Origin: Enterobacter kobei
GTDB taxonomy: Bacteria; Pseudomonadota; Gammaproteobacteria; Enterobacterales; Enterobacteriaceae
DNA length: 64,000 bases
Assembly (NCBI RefSeq): GCF_001729765.1
Contig: NZ_CP017181.1
Coordinates: 3,038,001-3,102,000, forward strand
Reading direction: 5' to 3'
Position numbers and translations under genes: made by a program. A model generated the notes under the pieces. The model was given only the letters and a program-made list of their open reading frames with translations. It had not been told where the DNA came from and made no database searches. Of this stretch, positions 30,297 to 39,919 are shown piece by piece. How positions within the stretch are numbered: position 1 is the stretch's first letter; every line of letters begins with the position of its first letter.

Positions 30297-32459
30297 TTAT
30301 TTACTGTCAGACCTATATTCGTACTCGTAATAACCGTAATCCTGATACCCGGTCGCGCGGCGGAAGATGGAGTTCAGGATCACCCCTTTCACCTCAATCC
30401 CGTTCTGCTCGAAGCGGCTCAGGCTGGTTTCCACTTCTTTCAGGGTGTTCACCGCGTAACGTGCCACCATCAGGGTGGTACCCGCATGGCGACCTACCAC
30501 GGCGGCATCGGTCACGGCCAGAATCGGCGGCGTATCGATCAGCACCAGGTCATAGTGTTTGCTCGCCCACTCAATCAACTGGGTGAAGCGTTCGCTCATC
30601 AGCAGTTCCGACGGGTTAGGCGGTATCTGACCACGTGGGATCAGATCGAATCTCGGAATCGAGGTCGGCTTGGCGCTCTGGCTAATCTCCCCCTGCCCCA
30701 GCAGGATTTCCGACAGACCGTTAACGTTATTGGTGCCCAGCAGCTCGTGGGTATAACCCTTGCGCATATCGCAGTCGATCAGCAGCACGCGTTTGTTGGT
30801 CTGGCTGACGACGGCCGCCAGGTTGGCGCAGACAAAGGTCTTACCGATTGACGGACTGACACCGGTTAACATCAGGACGTTGTTTTTGGCCTGCATCATG
30901 GCGAAGTGCAGGCTGGTACGCAGGCTACGTATCGCTTCAATCGCCAGGTCCGTCGGGTTACCCACGGCCAGCAACTGGCTCTGTTTGTACCGCTTAACGC
31001 CTTTAATGGTTTTCACGCTGTCACGGGATTTTTGCCACTCGGAAAGCGGGATGCTGGCATAGACGTTGATACCACTCTCTTCCAGCGCCTGCGGGCTTTC
31101 AATTCCGCGGTTGAACAGCGAGCGCAGCAGCACACCGACAATGGAGAGCATCAGGCCGAGAATAATGCTGCCGAGAACGATCAGCGCTTTCTTCGGCTTC
31201 AGCACGCCCGGCTGGGTAATCGCCGGGTCGACGATGCGCACATCACCCACGGTACTGGCTTCGGTGATTTTCAGCTCCTGCTGTTTGTTCAGCAGTTGCA
31301 TGTACACCTGCTGACCAGATTCCACGTCGCGGGTCAGACGCACAATTTCCTGCTGCGTTTTCGGCATCGCGGTCACGCGGTCGTTCAGCTTCGCCTTCTC
31401 TTCTTCCAGCGTGCGACGTTTTTCCAGCAGCGTCCGGTAGGCCGGGTGGCGTTTGGTGTACAGCTTGGAAATCTCCGCCTCTTTGAAAGTCAGCTCGTTG
31501 AGCTGGGCGTCGATGTTAACCATTGAATCAAGAACAGACTTCGCCTCCAGCGGCAGGTCAACAGAGTCTTTATCCTGACGGTAAGCGTTCAGTTTATTCT
31601 CGGCATCATCCAGACGGGCCCGCACTTCCGGGAGCTGTTTAGCAAGGAAAGCCAGGCTTTTAGCCGCTTCCGCCGACTTACGCTCAACGTTCTGCTCAAG
31701 ATAGTTGCGGGTGATGCTGTTCAGGATGTCGCGGATTTGATCTTTATCTTCACCGGTAAAGGTCATGCTCAGCACGCCGGTGTCCTTACCGTTTTCAGTC
31801 ACGGTGAGGTTGTTTTGCAGATTGTTGATCATTCCCAGCGTGGAGAATTTGGTCACGGTGAACTCGCCGCCCTCCTGGGCATGAATGGCGCTCACCATCA
31901 TGCTGACGCCATCTTTCGTCAGCATCTGGCCCACTTCGCCGCGCGCGCTGAATCCCGCATCGCTGGTCAACTGGTACTGTTTCGGACCCAGCACCGTCAG
32001 GGTAAAGGTTTGATCGCCCGCCCCTTTCGGCAGCACAAAGTCAGTCACCTTTACCGTATCGTTGCTTCGTCCCATCAGGCGATCCCAGCCGGCACCAAAG
32101 ATCGGGAAGGTATTTTTGGTGACGGAGATATCGAGACCGAGGTCGTGAACCGTTTTCCCCAGTACCAGACGTGACTGAATCAGCTGAATTTCAGCGTCGG
32201 ATGCCGGTGGTTTGTTCGCCAGCGCAGAGCCAATATCCTGCACCAGCGAGTTGCCGGTATTTTGCTCAATCTGCACCAGCGCGTCGGCGCTGTAGATAGG
32301 CGTGGCGAACAGCGTGTAGACGACGGCTGCCGCGGCAAACACAGCGGTAATGCCAAGCACCCACCACTTTGCCTCGATAACCGTGCCGACCAGGCGACCA
32401 ATATCAATTTCATCACTGCCCGAAGTCGGGGCGGCAGAAGGTCTTGTTTTTTCTGTCAT
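30297..32459 (-). CDS. wzc: Wzc, bacterial tyrosine kinase and polysaccharide co-polymerase
   Basis: A 720-residue protein, the length of E. coli Wzc, with start MTEKTRPSAAPTSG at 32459. A frame to 32495 would overlap wzb and is rejected. Two membrane spans flank a large periplasmic Wzz-like domain with coiled coil (near AKSLAFLAKQLPEVRARLDD). The cytoplasmic kinase has Walker A GVSPSIGKT, A' VLLIDCDMRKG and Walker B LVLIDTPP. The C-terminus is tyrosine-rich (YQDYGYYEYEY), the autophosphorylation cluster. It controls chain length and export with Wza and is reset by Wzb. Confidence 0.97.
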   Translation of the reverse strand: MTEKTRPSAAPTSGSDEIDIGRLVGTVIEAKWWVLGITAVFAAAAVVYTLFATPIYSADALVQIEQNTGNSLVQDIGSALANKPPASDAEIQLIQSRLVLGKTVHDLGLDISVTKNTFPIFGAGWDRLMGRSNDTVKVTDFVLPKGAGDQTFTLTVLGPKQYQLTSDAGFSARGEVGQMLTKDGVSMMVSAIHAQEGGEFTVTKFSTLGMINNLQNNLTVTENGKDTGVLSMTFTGEDKDQIRDILNSITRNYLEQNVERKSAEAAKSLAFLAKQLPEVRARLDDAENKLNAYRQDKDSVDLPLEAKSVLDSMVNIDAQLNELTFKEAEISKLYTKRHPAYRTLLEKRRTLEEEKAKLNDRVTAMPKTQQEIVRLTRDVESGQQVYMQLLNKQQELKITEASTVGDVRIVDPAITQPGVLKPKKALIVLGSIILGLMLSIVGVLLRSLFNRGIESPQALEESGINVYASIPLSEWQKSRDSVKTIKGVKRYKQSQLLAVGNPTDLAIEAIRSLRTSLHFAMMQAKNNVLMLTGVSPSIGKTFVCANLAAVVSQTNKRVLLIDCDMRKGYTHELLGTNNVNGLSEILLGQGEISQSAKPTSIPRFDLIPRGQIPPNPSELLMSERFTQLIEWASKHYDLVLIDTPPILAVTDAAVVGRHAGTTLMVARYAVNTLKEVETSLSRFEQNGIEVKGVILNSIFRRATGYQDYGYYEYEYRSDSK

Positions 32460-32461
32460 TG

Positions 32462-32905
32462 TTATCCCTGCTGAGCTTTCAGTGCCTGCGCCCACTGTTG
32501 GGCAGACTGGTCAAGTAAGGTGTAAACCGCCTCGAAGGCCTCATGGCTTTTGCGATACGGATCGGGGATTTCGCGTTCATTGTCCCAGTGACCAAACAGC
32601 ATCACCTTGCCGCGCATCTCCGGTGCGATATCGCATAGCGCATGAATATGGCGTTTTTCCATTGCCAGGATCAGGTCATATTCCCGGCACATGCGGCCGG
32701 TGACCTGGCGGGCAATATGCCCGTCAAGGGAGAGGTTATGATCGCGGGCTACGCTCGTTGCGCGCTCATCGGCCGCTTTACCGACCAGCGCGCCAAGGCC
32801 TGCGGACTCGACGGTCAGTTCAGGCTGGTAGTGTTTCAACAACCGCTCTGCCGTCGGGGAACGGCAAATGTTCCCCACGCATACCACCAGAATTTTGTTA
32901 AACAT
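32462..32905 (-). CDS. wzb: Wzb, low-molecular-weight protein-tyrosine phosphatase
   Basis: A 147-residue LMW-PTP. The catalytic loop is CVGNICRSPT with nucleophile Cys9 and Arg15; the general-acid loop is DPYRKS near residue 115. It dephosphorylates the Wzc tyrosine cluster, which is required for capsule assembly. It lies 6 bp after wza and 2 bp before wzc. Confidence 0.97.
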   Translation of the reverse strand: MFNKILVVCVGNICRSPTAERLLKHYQPELTVESAGLGALVGKAADERATSVARDHNLSLDGHIARQVTGRMCREYDLILAMEKRHIHALCDIAPEMRGKVMLFGHWDNEREIPDPYRKSHEAFEAVYTLLDQSAQQWAQALKAQQG

Positions 32906-32911
32906 CGCGGA

Positions 32912-34051
32912 TTACCAGGTATGAATGTCGCGCGCCGTATCCGTCATGTAGCGAACGCCACTGATGGTTGGCAGCAACTGGTTGATCAGACGGTTCCAGC
33001 GGGCAACCGGCGCGGTAGTGACATACACCACATCGTATGGCTGGAGGCGGAACGACGTTGCCATCACCAGCGAGGTGGCGTCGGACATATCGAGCTGGTA
33101 AATGTTGGCAATCTTGCCTTTGTTGCTGGCGTCGTCCTTAAGTGGGCGAATCACGAAGATGCCGCTGGCGTTGGAGGAGGTCAGATCGATGCCTTCCGCA
33201 TTGCCCAGCGCTTCGGTCAGCGTCATGCCGCTGAAGTCCATTTTGAGGGTGCTCTGTTTCTTCACTTCACCCATCACGAAGACTTTTAGATCGTCATTGC
33301 GCGGTACGTAGAGAATATCGCCCGGATAGAGCAGGCGGTTCTGGGTCAGATCGCCGTTTTGCATCAGCGCCTGCAGTGAGATGCGCTGCTCTTTGCCGTT
33401 GTGGGTCAGGACCACGTTGCGCCAGTCGGCATCGTCGGTTAACCCGCCTGCGGCGTTAATGGCATCCAGAACGGTTAACGGTACGTTGGTGATGGCCTGC
33501 TGGCCGGATTTATTGACCTGGCCGGAAATGTAGGCTTTTTGCGAGCGGAATGCGGCAATATTAACGTCCACCTGCGGATCGGCGATGTACTGCGCTAAGC
33601 GGCCGGTAATATCACTCCGGATCTCGGCAAGGGTTTTCCCGGCAACATGGACTTTACCAATGTAGGGGTAGAACATCGTGCCATCTGACTGTACCCAGTT
33701 CCCGGTGTCGCTTGAGCTACGGTACTGGCCCGCAGGCGTGGTCAGTTCAGGGTGGTCCCAGACGGTCACGTTGATCACGTCACCCGGCCCCACGCGATAC
33801 TGATAAGCGGCGATTTCCTGGTCCAGAGACATATTCGGCTGAGCAACATTCGGACGTGGGCGTAATTGTTCGACCAGACGTGGCGTAAGTGGATAAACAT
33901 TCACCATTTTGTCGAGATCAAAATCGGCATCCTGTTGCTTGATCACATCCTTACCCATTGTTGACATATTGCTGCCGGGAAAGACCGTGCAACCACTCAT
34001 CAAGGTCACAGACACCAATAATGGCATCAATTTCATTTTGGATTTCATCAT
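32912..34051 (-). CDS. wza: Wza, outer-membrane polysaccharide export lipoprotein
   Basis: A 379-residue protein, same length as E. coli Wza. Lipobox LMSGC with the acylated Cys21; then the polysaccharide export domain ([20 protein letters not shown]) and SLBB-type domains ([11 protein letters not shown] and [11 protein letters not shown]). The C-terminal amphipathic helix ([16 protein letters not shown]) would form the octameric pore through the outer membrane. First gene of the operon, with a leader of several hundred bases. Confidence 0.97.
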   Translation of the reverse strand: MMKSKMKLMPLLVSVTLMSGCTVFPGSNMSTMGKDVIKQQDADFDLDKMVNVYPLTPRLVEQLRPRPNVAQPNMSLDQEIAAYQYRVGPGDVINVTVWDHPELTTPAGQYRSSSDTGNWVQSDGTMFYPYIGKVHVAGKTLAEIRSDITGRLAQYIADPQVDVNIAAFRSQKAYISGQVNKSGQQAITNVPLTVLDAINAAGGLTDDADWRNVVLTHNGKEQRISLQALMQNGDLTQNRLLYPGDILYVPRNDDLKVFVMGEVKKQSTLKMDFSGMTLTEALGNAEGIDLTSSNASGIFVIRPLKDDASNKGKIANIYQLDMSDATSLVMATSFRLQPYDVVYVTTAPVARWNRLINQLLPTISGVRYMTDTARDIHTW

Positions 34052-34095
34052 TGATTATTTATCACTTTGGCAGAGTAATTATCCTGTGCAATTTA

Positions 34096-34178
34096 AATAA
34101 GCTTGGGTCGTATTGGGTTTCAGCATGCAGTTAATCAAATAGAAATATAACTGGCATCAGTCCTAAAAAAAGCTTATT
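34096..34178 (-). repeat. Inverted repeat in the wza leader
   Basis: AATAAGCTT at 34096-34104 and AAGCTTATT at 34170-34178 are exact 9-bp complements separated by 65 bp, located between the ops site and the wza start. The transcript could form a long-loop stem. Function is not known; an effect on RfaH-modified elongation or on translation is conceivable. Confidence 0.45.
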
Positions 34179-34229
34179 CATCCATTGGCTATTGACAGAA
34201 TAACCGAGGCTGATTCACACGCTTTCAGG

Positions 34230-34268
34230 CACGCTACCGCCCTTGGCTTTCAGTTACCAATCCACTGA
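34230..34268 (-). promoter_or_regulatory. JUMPstart element with ops in the colanic leader
   Basis: The minus strand reads TTGGTAACTG, then AAAGCCAAGGGCGGTAGCGTG in pieces, a good JUMPstart match ending in the exact ops element GGCGGTAGCGTG (34241-34230). RfaH recruitment here allows transcription through the approximately 23-kb colanic operon. It lies about 180 bp before wza. Confidence 0.92.
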
Positions 34269-34509
34269 CTAAACAATGTGTTATGGATAGACACCCTCTT
34301 GAGCAAGGCCTTCTGGAAATATATCAGCCGGGTGAGACACCCAACGGATAATGAATAACCATCCCGGAAGACCAAAACAAAAATAGCAACAACAAGATTT
34401 AACATTTGATGCTGGGAGAATTGTTGCAGCTAACCTAATAGCAGGCAAGGAGACAACTGTCCTAATATCTGTTTTTAAGATTAATATTAAGAGCAAAGTT
34501 TTGACCTTT

Positions 34510-34523
34510 TAGGATTTTCTTTA
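34510..34523 (-). promoter_or_regulatory. RcsAB box upstream of wza
   Basis: The minus strand reads TAAAGAAAATCCTA. This differs by one base from the wza RcsAB box of E. coli as I recall it (TAAAGAAACTCCTA) and fits the RcsAB consensus. It lies about 460 bp before the wza ATG, with AT-rich sequence containing possible -10 hexamers such as TAATAT just downstream. It indicates Rcs phosphorelay control of colanic acid with the RcsA co-activator. Confidence 0.85.
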
Positions 34524-34744
34524 TATTGACAAGGCGGGAGTAAAAACCATTATCTGCGATATATCCTAAAATGTTCTCTTTATAATTAAATATACGTATT
34601 TTGCTTATTTACACCCCGATGAGTTTGCTCTCTTTTAAGCGTTTCGTATTAAGAGAAATCTCAGCCCGGCATTGCAATTTTCCCCGGCTTTATCCATGAT
34701 CGAAGTGTGACAATCGTCATATAACAGAAGGTATTGCTATTACT

Positions 34745-36328
34745 ATGGAATGGATTGCCGATCCATCAATCTGGGCCGGGCTGGTGACGCTGGTCGTCAT
34801 CGAATTAGTGCTCGGGATTGATAATCTGGTCTTTATTGCCATCCTCGCTGAAAAACTGCCCCCTTCCCAGCGCGATCGCGCGCGCGTAACGGGCCTGCTG
34901 CTGGCGATGGTGATGCGTTTACTGTTGCTGGCCTCTATCTCCTGGATGGTTACACTCACGCAACCGCTGTTCTCCGTTCACGGCCTCAGCTTTAGCGCCC
35001 GCGATCTGATCATGCTCTTCGGCGGGTTGTTCCTGCTGTTCAAAGCCACGGTAGAGCTCAATGAACGGCTCGAAGGTAAAGACAGCGAGAACCCGACCCA
35101 GCGACGTGGCGCGAGATTCTGGCCGGTGGTAGCGCAAATCGTGGTGCTGGATGCCGTCTTCTCCTTGGATTCGGTGATCACCGCCGTCGGGATGGTGGAC
35201 CATCTGGCCGTTATGATGGCAGCGGTGATTATCGCCATCACGCTGATGGTGATGGCGAGCAAGGCACTCACCCGCTTTGTGAACAGCCACCCGACCATCG
35301 TGATCCTCTGCCTGAGCTTCCTGCTGATGATTGGCTTTAGCCTGGTGGCCGACGGTTTTGGCTTCCACATTCCGAAAGGCTATTTGTACGCCGCCATTGG
35401 TTTCTCCGTCATGATTGAAGCGCTTAACCAGCTGGCGATATTTAACCGCCGCCGCTTCCTTTCCGCTAATCAGACCCTGCGTCAGCGCACGGCCGACACC
35501 GTTATGCGCCTGCTGAGCGGTAAAAAAGAGGATGCAGAGCTGGACGCCGAATCTGCTGCCATGCTGGCCGATCACAGCGACGGGCAGATCTTTAACCCGC
35601 AGGAGCGCCTGATGATTGAGCGAGTGCTTAACCTTAATGAGCGCACGGTCAGCAGCATCATGACTTCCCGGCATGACATTGAGCATATCGATCTGACGGC
35701 ACCCGAAGAGCACATCCGCGCCCTGCTGGATAAAAACCAGCACACGCGCGTGGTGGTGACCGGCGGTGAAGAGGAAGAAGAATTACTGGGCGTCGTGCAC
35801 GTTATCGACCTGCTCCAGCAGCAGCTGCACGGGGAGGCGCTCAATCTGCGCGCCCTGGTACGCCAGCCCCTGGTCTTCCCGGAAGGATTGCAATTGCTCT
35901 CTGCCCTTGAGCAATTCCGAAATGCGCGAACGCACTTTGCCTTTGTGGTGGATGAGTTTGGTTCGGTTGAAGGGCTGGTCACGCTCAGCGACGTGATGGA
36001 AACCATTGCCGGCAATTTGCCAAACGAAGTGGATGAGATTGATGCCCGCCATGATATTCAGAAAAACGCCGACGGCTCGTGGACGGCCAACGGCCATATG
36101 CCGCTGGAAGACCTGGTGCAGTATGTGCCGCTGCCGCTGGATGAAAAGCGGGAGTACCACACCATTGCGGGCCTGCTGATGGAATACTTACAGCGTATCC
36201 CGCAGCCAGGTGAAGAGGTTCAGGTAGGTGACTATCGGCTTAAAACGCTGCAGATTGAAAACCATCGCGTGCAGAAAGTGCAGCTCATTCCACTGCGGGA
36301 TGAGGAAGAACTGGATTTTGAGGTGTAG
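34745..36328 (+). CDS. yegH: YegH, TerC-like membrane protein with CBS and CorC/HlyC domains
   Basis: A 527-residue protein, same length as in E. coli. The N-terminal TerC-family domain has seven or so membrane spans with the acidic motifs [14 protein letters not shown] and [20 protein letters not shown]-domain pair follows ([16 protein letters not shown] [15 protein letters not shown] and [20 protein letters not shown]), then a C-terminal CorC/HlyC transporter-associated domain. Function is unproven; metal-ion export or homeostasis is a family-level inference. The start is preceded by AGAAGG. Confidence 0.93.
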   Translation: MEWIADPSIWAGLVTLVVIELVLGIDNLVFIAILAEKLPPSQRDRARVTGLLLAMVMRLLLLASISWMVTLTQPLFSVHGLSFSARDLIMLFGGLFLLFKATVELNERLEGKDSENPTQRRGARFWPVVAQIVVLDAVFSLDSVITAVGMVDHLAVMMAAVIIAITLMVMASKALTRFVNSHPTIVILCLSFLLMIGFSLVADGFGFHIPKGYLYAAIGFSVMIEALNQLAIFNRRRFLSANQTLRQRTADTVMRLLSGKKEDAELDAESAAMLADHSDGQIFNPQERLMIERVLNLNERTVSSIMTSRHDIEHIDLTAPEEHIRALLDKNQHTRVVVTGGEEEEELLGVVHVIDLLQQQLHGEALNLRALVRQPLVFPEGLQLLSALEQFRNARTHFAFVVDEFGSVEGLVTLSDVMETIAGNLPNEVDEIDARHDIQKNADGSWTANGHMPLEDLVQYVPLPLDEKREYHTIAGLLMEYLQRIPQPGEEVQVGDYRLKTLQIENHRVQKVQLIPLRDEEELDFEV

Positions 36329-36335
36329 GTAAAAG

Positions 36336-36364
36336 CAAAACGGCAACCCCGTTGCCGTTTTTTG
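36336..36364. terminator. Bidirectional terminator between yegH and asmA
   Basis: AAAACGGCAAC (36337-36347) and GTTGCCGTTTT (36351-36361) form an 11-bp stem with a CCC loop, flanked by A on one side and T on the other. It serves the convergent genes yegH and asmA from both strands. Confidence 0.93.
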
Positions 36365-36388
36365 TGTTTGCACCCGGCAAAAACAGCA

Positions 36389-38239
36389 TCAAAGCTTATC
36401 CAGCAGTTTCTTCACATCCTTGCCGTTCTGGGAATCTTTATTACGATCTGCCCAGCTATTAAGCCGACGTTTCGCTTCATCCTGCAGATGCTTACGCAGG
36501 ATCTGATCCACCTGAAGGCTGTAATTCAGCGCCTGCCATTTACCATAGACGCTAAGCGGCACTGGCGTCTCTTTCAGGAAATCAATCAGCTTACTTTCGC
36601 CCTGCCAGCCGGAAAGTACCCGGACGTTAAAGCGCGTGTCCGCCGTCTCTTTGACCAGATCCAGCGAGCCTTCTCCGGTCAACGACAGCATAGAAGAGGT
36701 TCCCTGCATAGCTGCCAGCGTCAGTTGCCCGTTATCCAGCGTCAGATCCGTGGAGAAACTGTCGAGGCGCGTGACGCTATCGTAGTTTTCCTGCGCTTTG
36801 ACGTCACTGCTGCGCTCCACTGCCTGCTGTACCAGCTGCTGGAAGTTAAGACCTTCCATACGGGAGTCTTTCAGGTCCACGTGCGCCTCGCCCTGCCATT
36901 CACGGCGGAAAGCTTCGGCATCAATTTTTGTGCCTGAGAAATCCCCCGCCAGCGTCAGCTGCCCTGTCAGGGATATCGGATAGTTAAAGGCTTTGAGGAT
37001 GGTACCAATCTCAACGTTGTCGAGACGCGGCTGGAATTGCGCGCGGGTTTCGTCCTTACGCACGTCCAGCGTGCCAGGCAGTGAAAGATGCCCTGCCCCC
37101 ATTTTGCCGCTCAGCTCGGAGATCACCAGCAACCCGTTGTGGTTAAACATCTGGCCGCTCACGTCGGTGAAGTCCATACCGCGCCAGCGCAGGCTGTTGG
37201 CTTTCAACAGGATATCGGCCGTGAATCCGCGCAGGGCGTTATAGTCAGGTTGATCAAGATTCGACGAGATAACCGGACGCGACACCGGCGGCTGGCTTTG
37301 TCCTGTCTGCACAGCATCGCTGTCCGTTGTGCCAGCCGGTAGCGGCGGCAGGATGTTTTCCAGGTTGAGCTTGTCAAACTGCAGGTTCAGCACCCATTTC
37401 GGCTTCTCTTCGAGCGTGACGCTCGCCTGCCCCTTCAGGCTGCTGTCATTGGCCTGCAGGTTGAGGTTATCCAGCTCCAGCTGTTTTTGTTCTTCGCGCC
37501 AGACGGCCTGCATCGTCCCCTGTCCGGTGATCCCCTGGGTCGGAAGATCTGCGCCCGTGAGCTGCCAGTTGAGCTGCTGAATATCGGCCGTCAGCTGATG
37601 GGGATAGTCTGACGCATTGACCCTGGCATTTAGCGAGAGGGTCAGATCGCGCTGGTCGCGATTCATTCGCCCGCTGAATTCCAGCGACGCAAGATGATGC
37701 GCATCCTGTTCCATCTGCAGATTAATATTGCGAACCGTAACCTGCTCTTGATCCTCATGCTGGAACACCAGCACGCTATCGGCAACTTTCAGTTTGGCAA
37801 TATCAAAGGACCAGCCCGTATCGGACGGCTCATCCGGTAAGGTATTCTCACGCGGTGCAACCGGCGCATTCGCGTTGCGCACGGCTTCAGTCTGCTGGGT
37901 AAGCTGAATGACCGCCCCTTTGAGCATCACCTGGTTTACCTGCAACTGGTGAGAAATGAGGGGGATGAGCGCCACATCGAGACGCATATTGTCCGCAGAC
38001 ACGATCGGCTGGGTAGCGCCCGGTGCCGTTAACGACATGCGGCCAGAGAGAATGCTGAGCTGCGGCCAGACGTGCCAGCGTAGCGGCCCGTCGAGCTTCA
38101 GTTGGTAACCACTGCGCGCCTCGACCTGCCGCACCATGTAAGCGCGGAAATCGTTAGGGTTAACCAGCAGAACCAACGCCGAAAGGCCAGCAACCAGCAC
38201 GACCAGCAAAATCATCAGCGTTGTCAGAACTCTTCTCAT
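36389..38239 (-). CDS. asmA: AsmA, outer-membrane assembly protein
   Basis: A 616-residue AsmA-family protein (E. coli 617). One N-terminal membrane anchor (LTTLMILLVVLVAGLSALVL) is followed by a long periplasmic beta-rich region of the chorein/bridge-like AsmA type, ending in the AsmA C-terminal domain (SLTGEGSLDLVKETADTRFN). It is linked genetically to outer-membrane protein assembly and LPS/phospholipid homeostasis. It faces yegH convergently and follows dcd after 22 bp. Confidence 0.95.
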   Translation of the reverse strand: MRRVLTTLMILLVVLVAGLSALVLLVNPNDFRAYMVRQVEARSGYQLKLDGPLRWHVWPQLSILSGRMSLTAPGATQPIVSADNMRLDVALIPLISHQLQVNQVMLKGAVIQLTQQTEAVRNANAPVAPRENTLPDEPSDTGWSFDIAKLKVADSVLVFQHEDQEQVTVRNINLQMEQDAHHLASLEFSGRMNRDQRDLTLSLNARVNASDYPHQLTADIQQLNWQLTGADLPTQGITGQGTMQAVWREEQKQLELDNLNLQANDSSLKGQASVTLEEKPKWVLNLQFDKLNLENILPPLPAGTTDSDAVQTGQSQPPVSRPVISSNLDQPDYNALRGFTADILLKANSLRWRGMDFTDVSGQMFNHNGLLVISELSGKMGAGHLSLPGTLDVRKDETRAQFQPRLDNVEIGTILKAFNYPISLTGQLTLAGDFSGTKIDAEAFRREWQGEAHVDLKDSRMEGLNFQQLVQQAVERSSDVKAQENYDSVTRLDSFSTDLTLDNGQLTLAAMQGTSSMLSLTGEGSLDLVKETADTRFNVRVLSGWQGESKLIDFLKETPVPLSVYGKWQALNYSLQVDQILRKHLQDEAKRRLNSWADRNKDSQNGKDVKKLLDKL

Positions 38240-38261
38240 GGCATCCTCAATGGACTAACGA

Positions 38262-38843
38262 TCAGTCTTTATCAATACGGCTGGCAACCGCACCCTGCTG
38301 GTCGCGGTATTTTGCGTCCTGCCGGCGGTTATAAGGCCTGTCTGCCGGGCCGGTTAGCGGTTCAAAGCTTAACGCACCAATCATCATGCCGGGGCGCAGC
38401 GCCAGCGGCAGTTTGCCGGCGTTGAAGAACTCCAGCACGATACGGCCCGACCAGCCGGGATCGATACGGTGCGCGGTCACGTGCACCATCAGCCCCAGAC
38501 GGGCCAGAGAAGAACGGCCGTCCAGCCAGCCGACGAGGTCAGCAGGCAGGGTCACGGATTCGAACGTCACCGCCAGCGCCAGTTCACCTGGATGCAAATA
38601 AAAAGCGTCACCTTCGTCAATGACGATTTCGTCACTCATCACGCGATCGAGCGCGGCGCTGACTTCATCCTTCGGCCCGCTGAGGTCGATGAACGGTGCA
38701 GTATGGCCACTAAAGGTGCGGAATTTATTCCCCAACCGTACATCAACGGTCACCCCATTGATACGCTCTACAGGAGGACGTGGGGTAATAGACAAACGGC
38801 CTTCATCCAGCCAGGCTTCAATATCGCGATCACAAAGACGCAT
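38262..38843 (-). CDS. dcd: Dcd, dCTP deaminase
   Basis: A 193-residue homotrimeric deaminase, same length as in E. coli, with start [15 protein letters not shown] at 38843; an in-frame ATG 18 bp earlier is less likely. It contains the active-site stretch [20 protein letters not shown] and the following [12 protein letters not shown]. It converts dCTP to dUTP, feeding dTMP synthesis. Located between udk and asmA as in E. coli. Confidence 0.97.
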   Translation of the reverse strand: MRLCDRDIEAWLDEGRLSITPRPPVERINGVTVDVRLGNKFRTFSGHTAPFIDLSGPKDEVSAALDRVMSDEIVIDEGDAFYLHPGELALAVTFESVTLPADLVGWLDGRSSLARLGLMVHVTAHRIDPGWSGRIVLEFFNAGKLPLALRPGMMIGALSFEPLTGPADRPYNRRQDAKYRDQQGAVASRIDKD

Positions 38844-38934
38844 GGCACTTTCTCCTTTCATGCATCGACCCCTGAGACCTTAACATCTCAGGGTAAAACC
38901 AGGTTATCTCTGAACGGTACACAATTCGCGCGGC

Positions 38935-39576
38935 TTATTCAAAAAACTGGCTGATTTTCGCTTTTAAGATATCAATGGCAATGCGGTTTTTGCCTCCGCG
39001 CGGCACGATGATATCGGCGTATTGTTTGGAGGGCTCAATAAACTGCAGGAACATCGGACGGACCGTTTTCTGGTATTGCGCCATGACGGAATCCATCGAA
39101 CGGCCGCGCTCGTTAACGTCTCGCTTGATGCGGCGCATCAGGCAAATATCCAGCGGGGTATCGACGAAAATCGAGAAGTTCATCGATTCACGCAGGCGAG
39201 CATCGGTCAGGAGCAGGATACCTTCAAGGATAATCACCTTTTTCGGCTCGATGCGGATCGTCTCCTGGGTGCGGGTGTGTTCTACGTAACTGTAAACGGG
39301 CAGCTCAATCGCCTGGCCGCTTTTGAGGGCTTCTAAATGCTGGAACAGTAAACTGTGATCCATTGCATTCGGGTGGTCATAGTTGGTTTTTACGCGCTCT
39401 TCCATCGACAGATGGGATTGATCTTTGTAATAGCTGTCTTCGGGAATGACGCCGATGTGCTCATCACCTACTTGTTCACGCAGTTCGCGATAAAGCGTAC
39501 TGGCAATTAGACTTTTACCTGAAGCCGATGCGCCGGCGATGCCTATAATGACGCACTGATGAGACTTATCAGTCAT
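38935..39576 (-). CDS. udk: Udk, uridine/cytidine kinase
   Basis: A 213-residue P-loop kinase. Walker A GASASGKS at residues 14-21; uridine-binding and lid segments DHPNAMDH and [13 protein letters not shown]. It phosphorylates uridine and cytidine with GTP in pyrimidine salvage. Its length matches the E. coli enzyme. It is divergent from dgcE with its own promoter and lies upstream of dcd, which it may share transcripts with. Confidence 0.97.
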   Translation of the reverse strand: MTDKSHQCVIIGIAGASASGKSLIASTLYRELREQVGDEHIGVIPEDSYYKDQSHLSMEERVKTNYDHPNAMDHSLLFQHLEALKSGQAIELPVYSYVEHTRTQETIRIEPKKVIILEGILLLTDARLRESMNFSIFVDTPLDICLMRRIKRDVNERGRSMDSVMAQYQKTVRPMFLQFIEPSKQYADIIVPRGGKNRIAIDILKAKISQFFE

Positions 39577-39919
39577 AAATTTAGCGACCTGATTAACCTG
39601 GATGTTAAGGAAGGACGACGCCGGAGCGTCAAACGCGGCAATTATAGGGATTTCGCGGGCGTGATACCAGTCGAAAGCGCAGGTAATGCGAGACAGCCTG
39701 TAAAGTTGTGAATTGTTCCCTGAGTGAAATTTTAATGCGCGTTTTTTCAGCGTTTCACAGCGATTTTTTAACCTGTAACTATTTAATAAGTCTATGATGT
39801 CAAATTATGAGCAGTCGCCATATGAATTGTAAATTGTTTGTACTAGCATAAACCAAATTATCAAATTCACTCGTACGGACTTCTCTCCTGACGGCACGGC
39901 GTCTCTGGATAAAGCGGTA
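39577..39919. other. Intergenic region between udk and dgcE (343 bp)
   Basis: No gene is supported here. It holds the probable udk promoter at 39641-39669 on the minus strand. On the plus side, dgcE has no strong ribosome-binding site beyond a GCGG/TAA context before the ATG. The right part, from about 39720, is A+T-rich and likely carries the dgcE promoter, but no hexamer pair stands out. Confidence 0.7.
39641..39669 (-). promoter_or_regulatory. Probable udk promoter
   Basis: The minus strand has TATAAT at 39646-39641, 64 bp before the udk ATG, with TGGTAT at 39669-39664 after a 17-bp spacer. The -10 is perfect and the -35 is weak. Confidence 0.6.

Larger units (their letters stand above)
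34052..34744. other. Intergenic region between wza and yegH (693 bp)
   Basis: This divergent gap holds no credible gene; a 71-codon TTG-initiated frame at 34281-34496 lacks support. It carries the colanic operon leader on the minus strand, with an RcsAB box at 34510-34523, a JUMPstart at 34230-34268 and an inverted repeat at 34096-34178. On the plus strand yegH has a plausible ribosome-binding site AGAAGG just before its ATG. The region is notably A+T-rich. Confidence 0.85.

Noticed and set aside
30285-30851. Plus-strand frame opposite wzc
   Set aside because: Shadow of the kinase domain; the Wzc Walker motifs are on the minus strand.
34281-34496. A 71-codon TTG-initiated frame in the wza leader
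   Set aside because: No ribosome-binding site, rare start, no similarity recognised; the ops element is not related to it.
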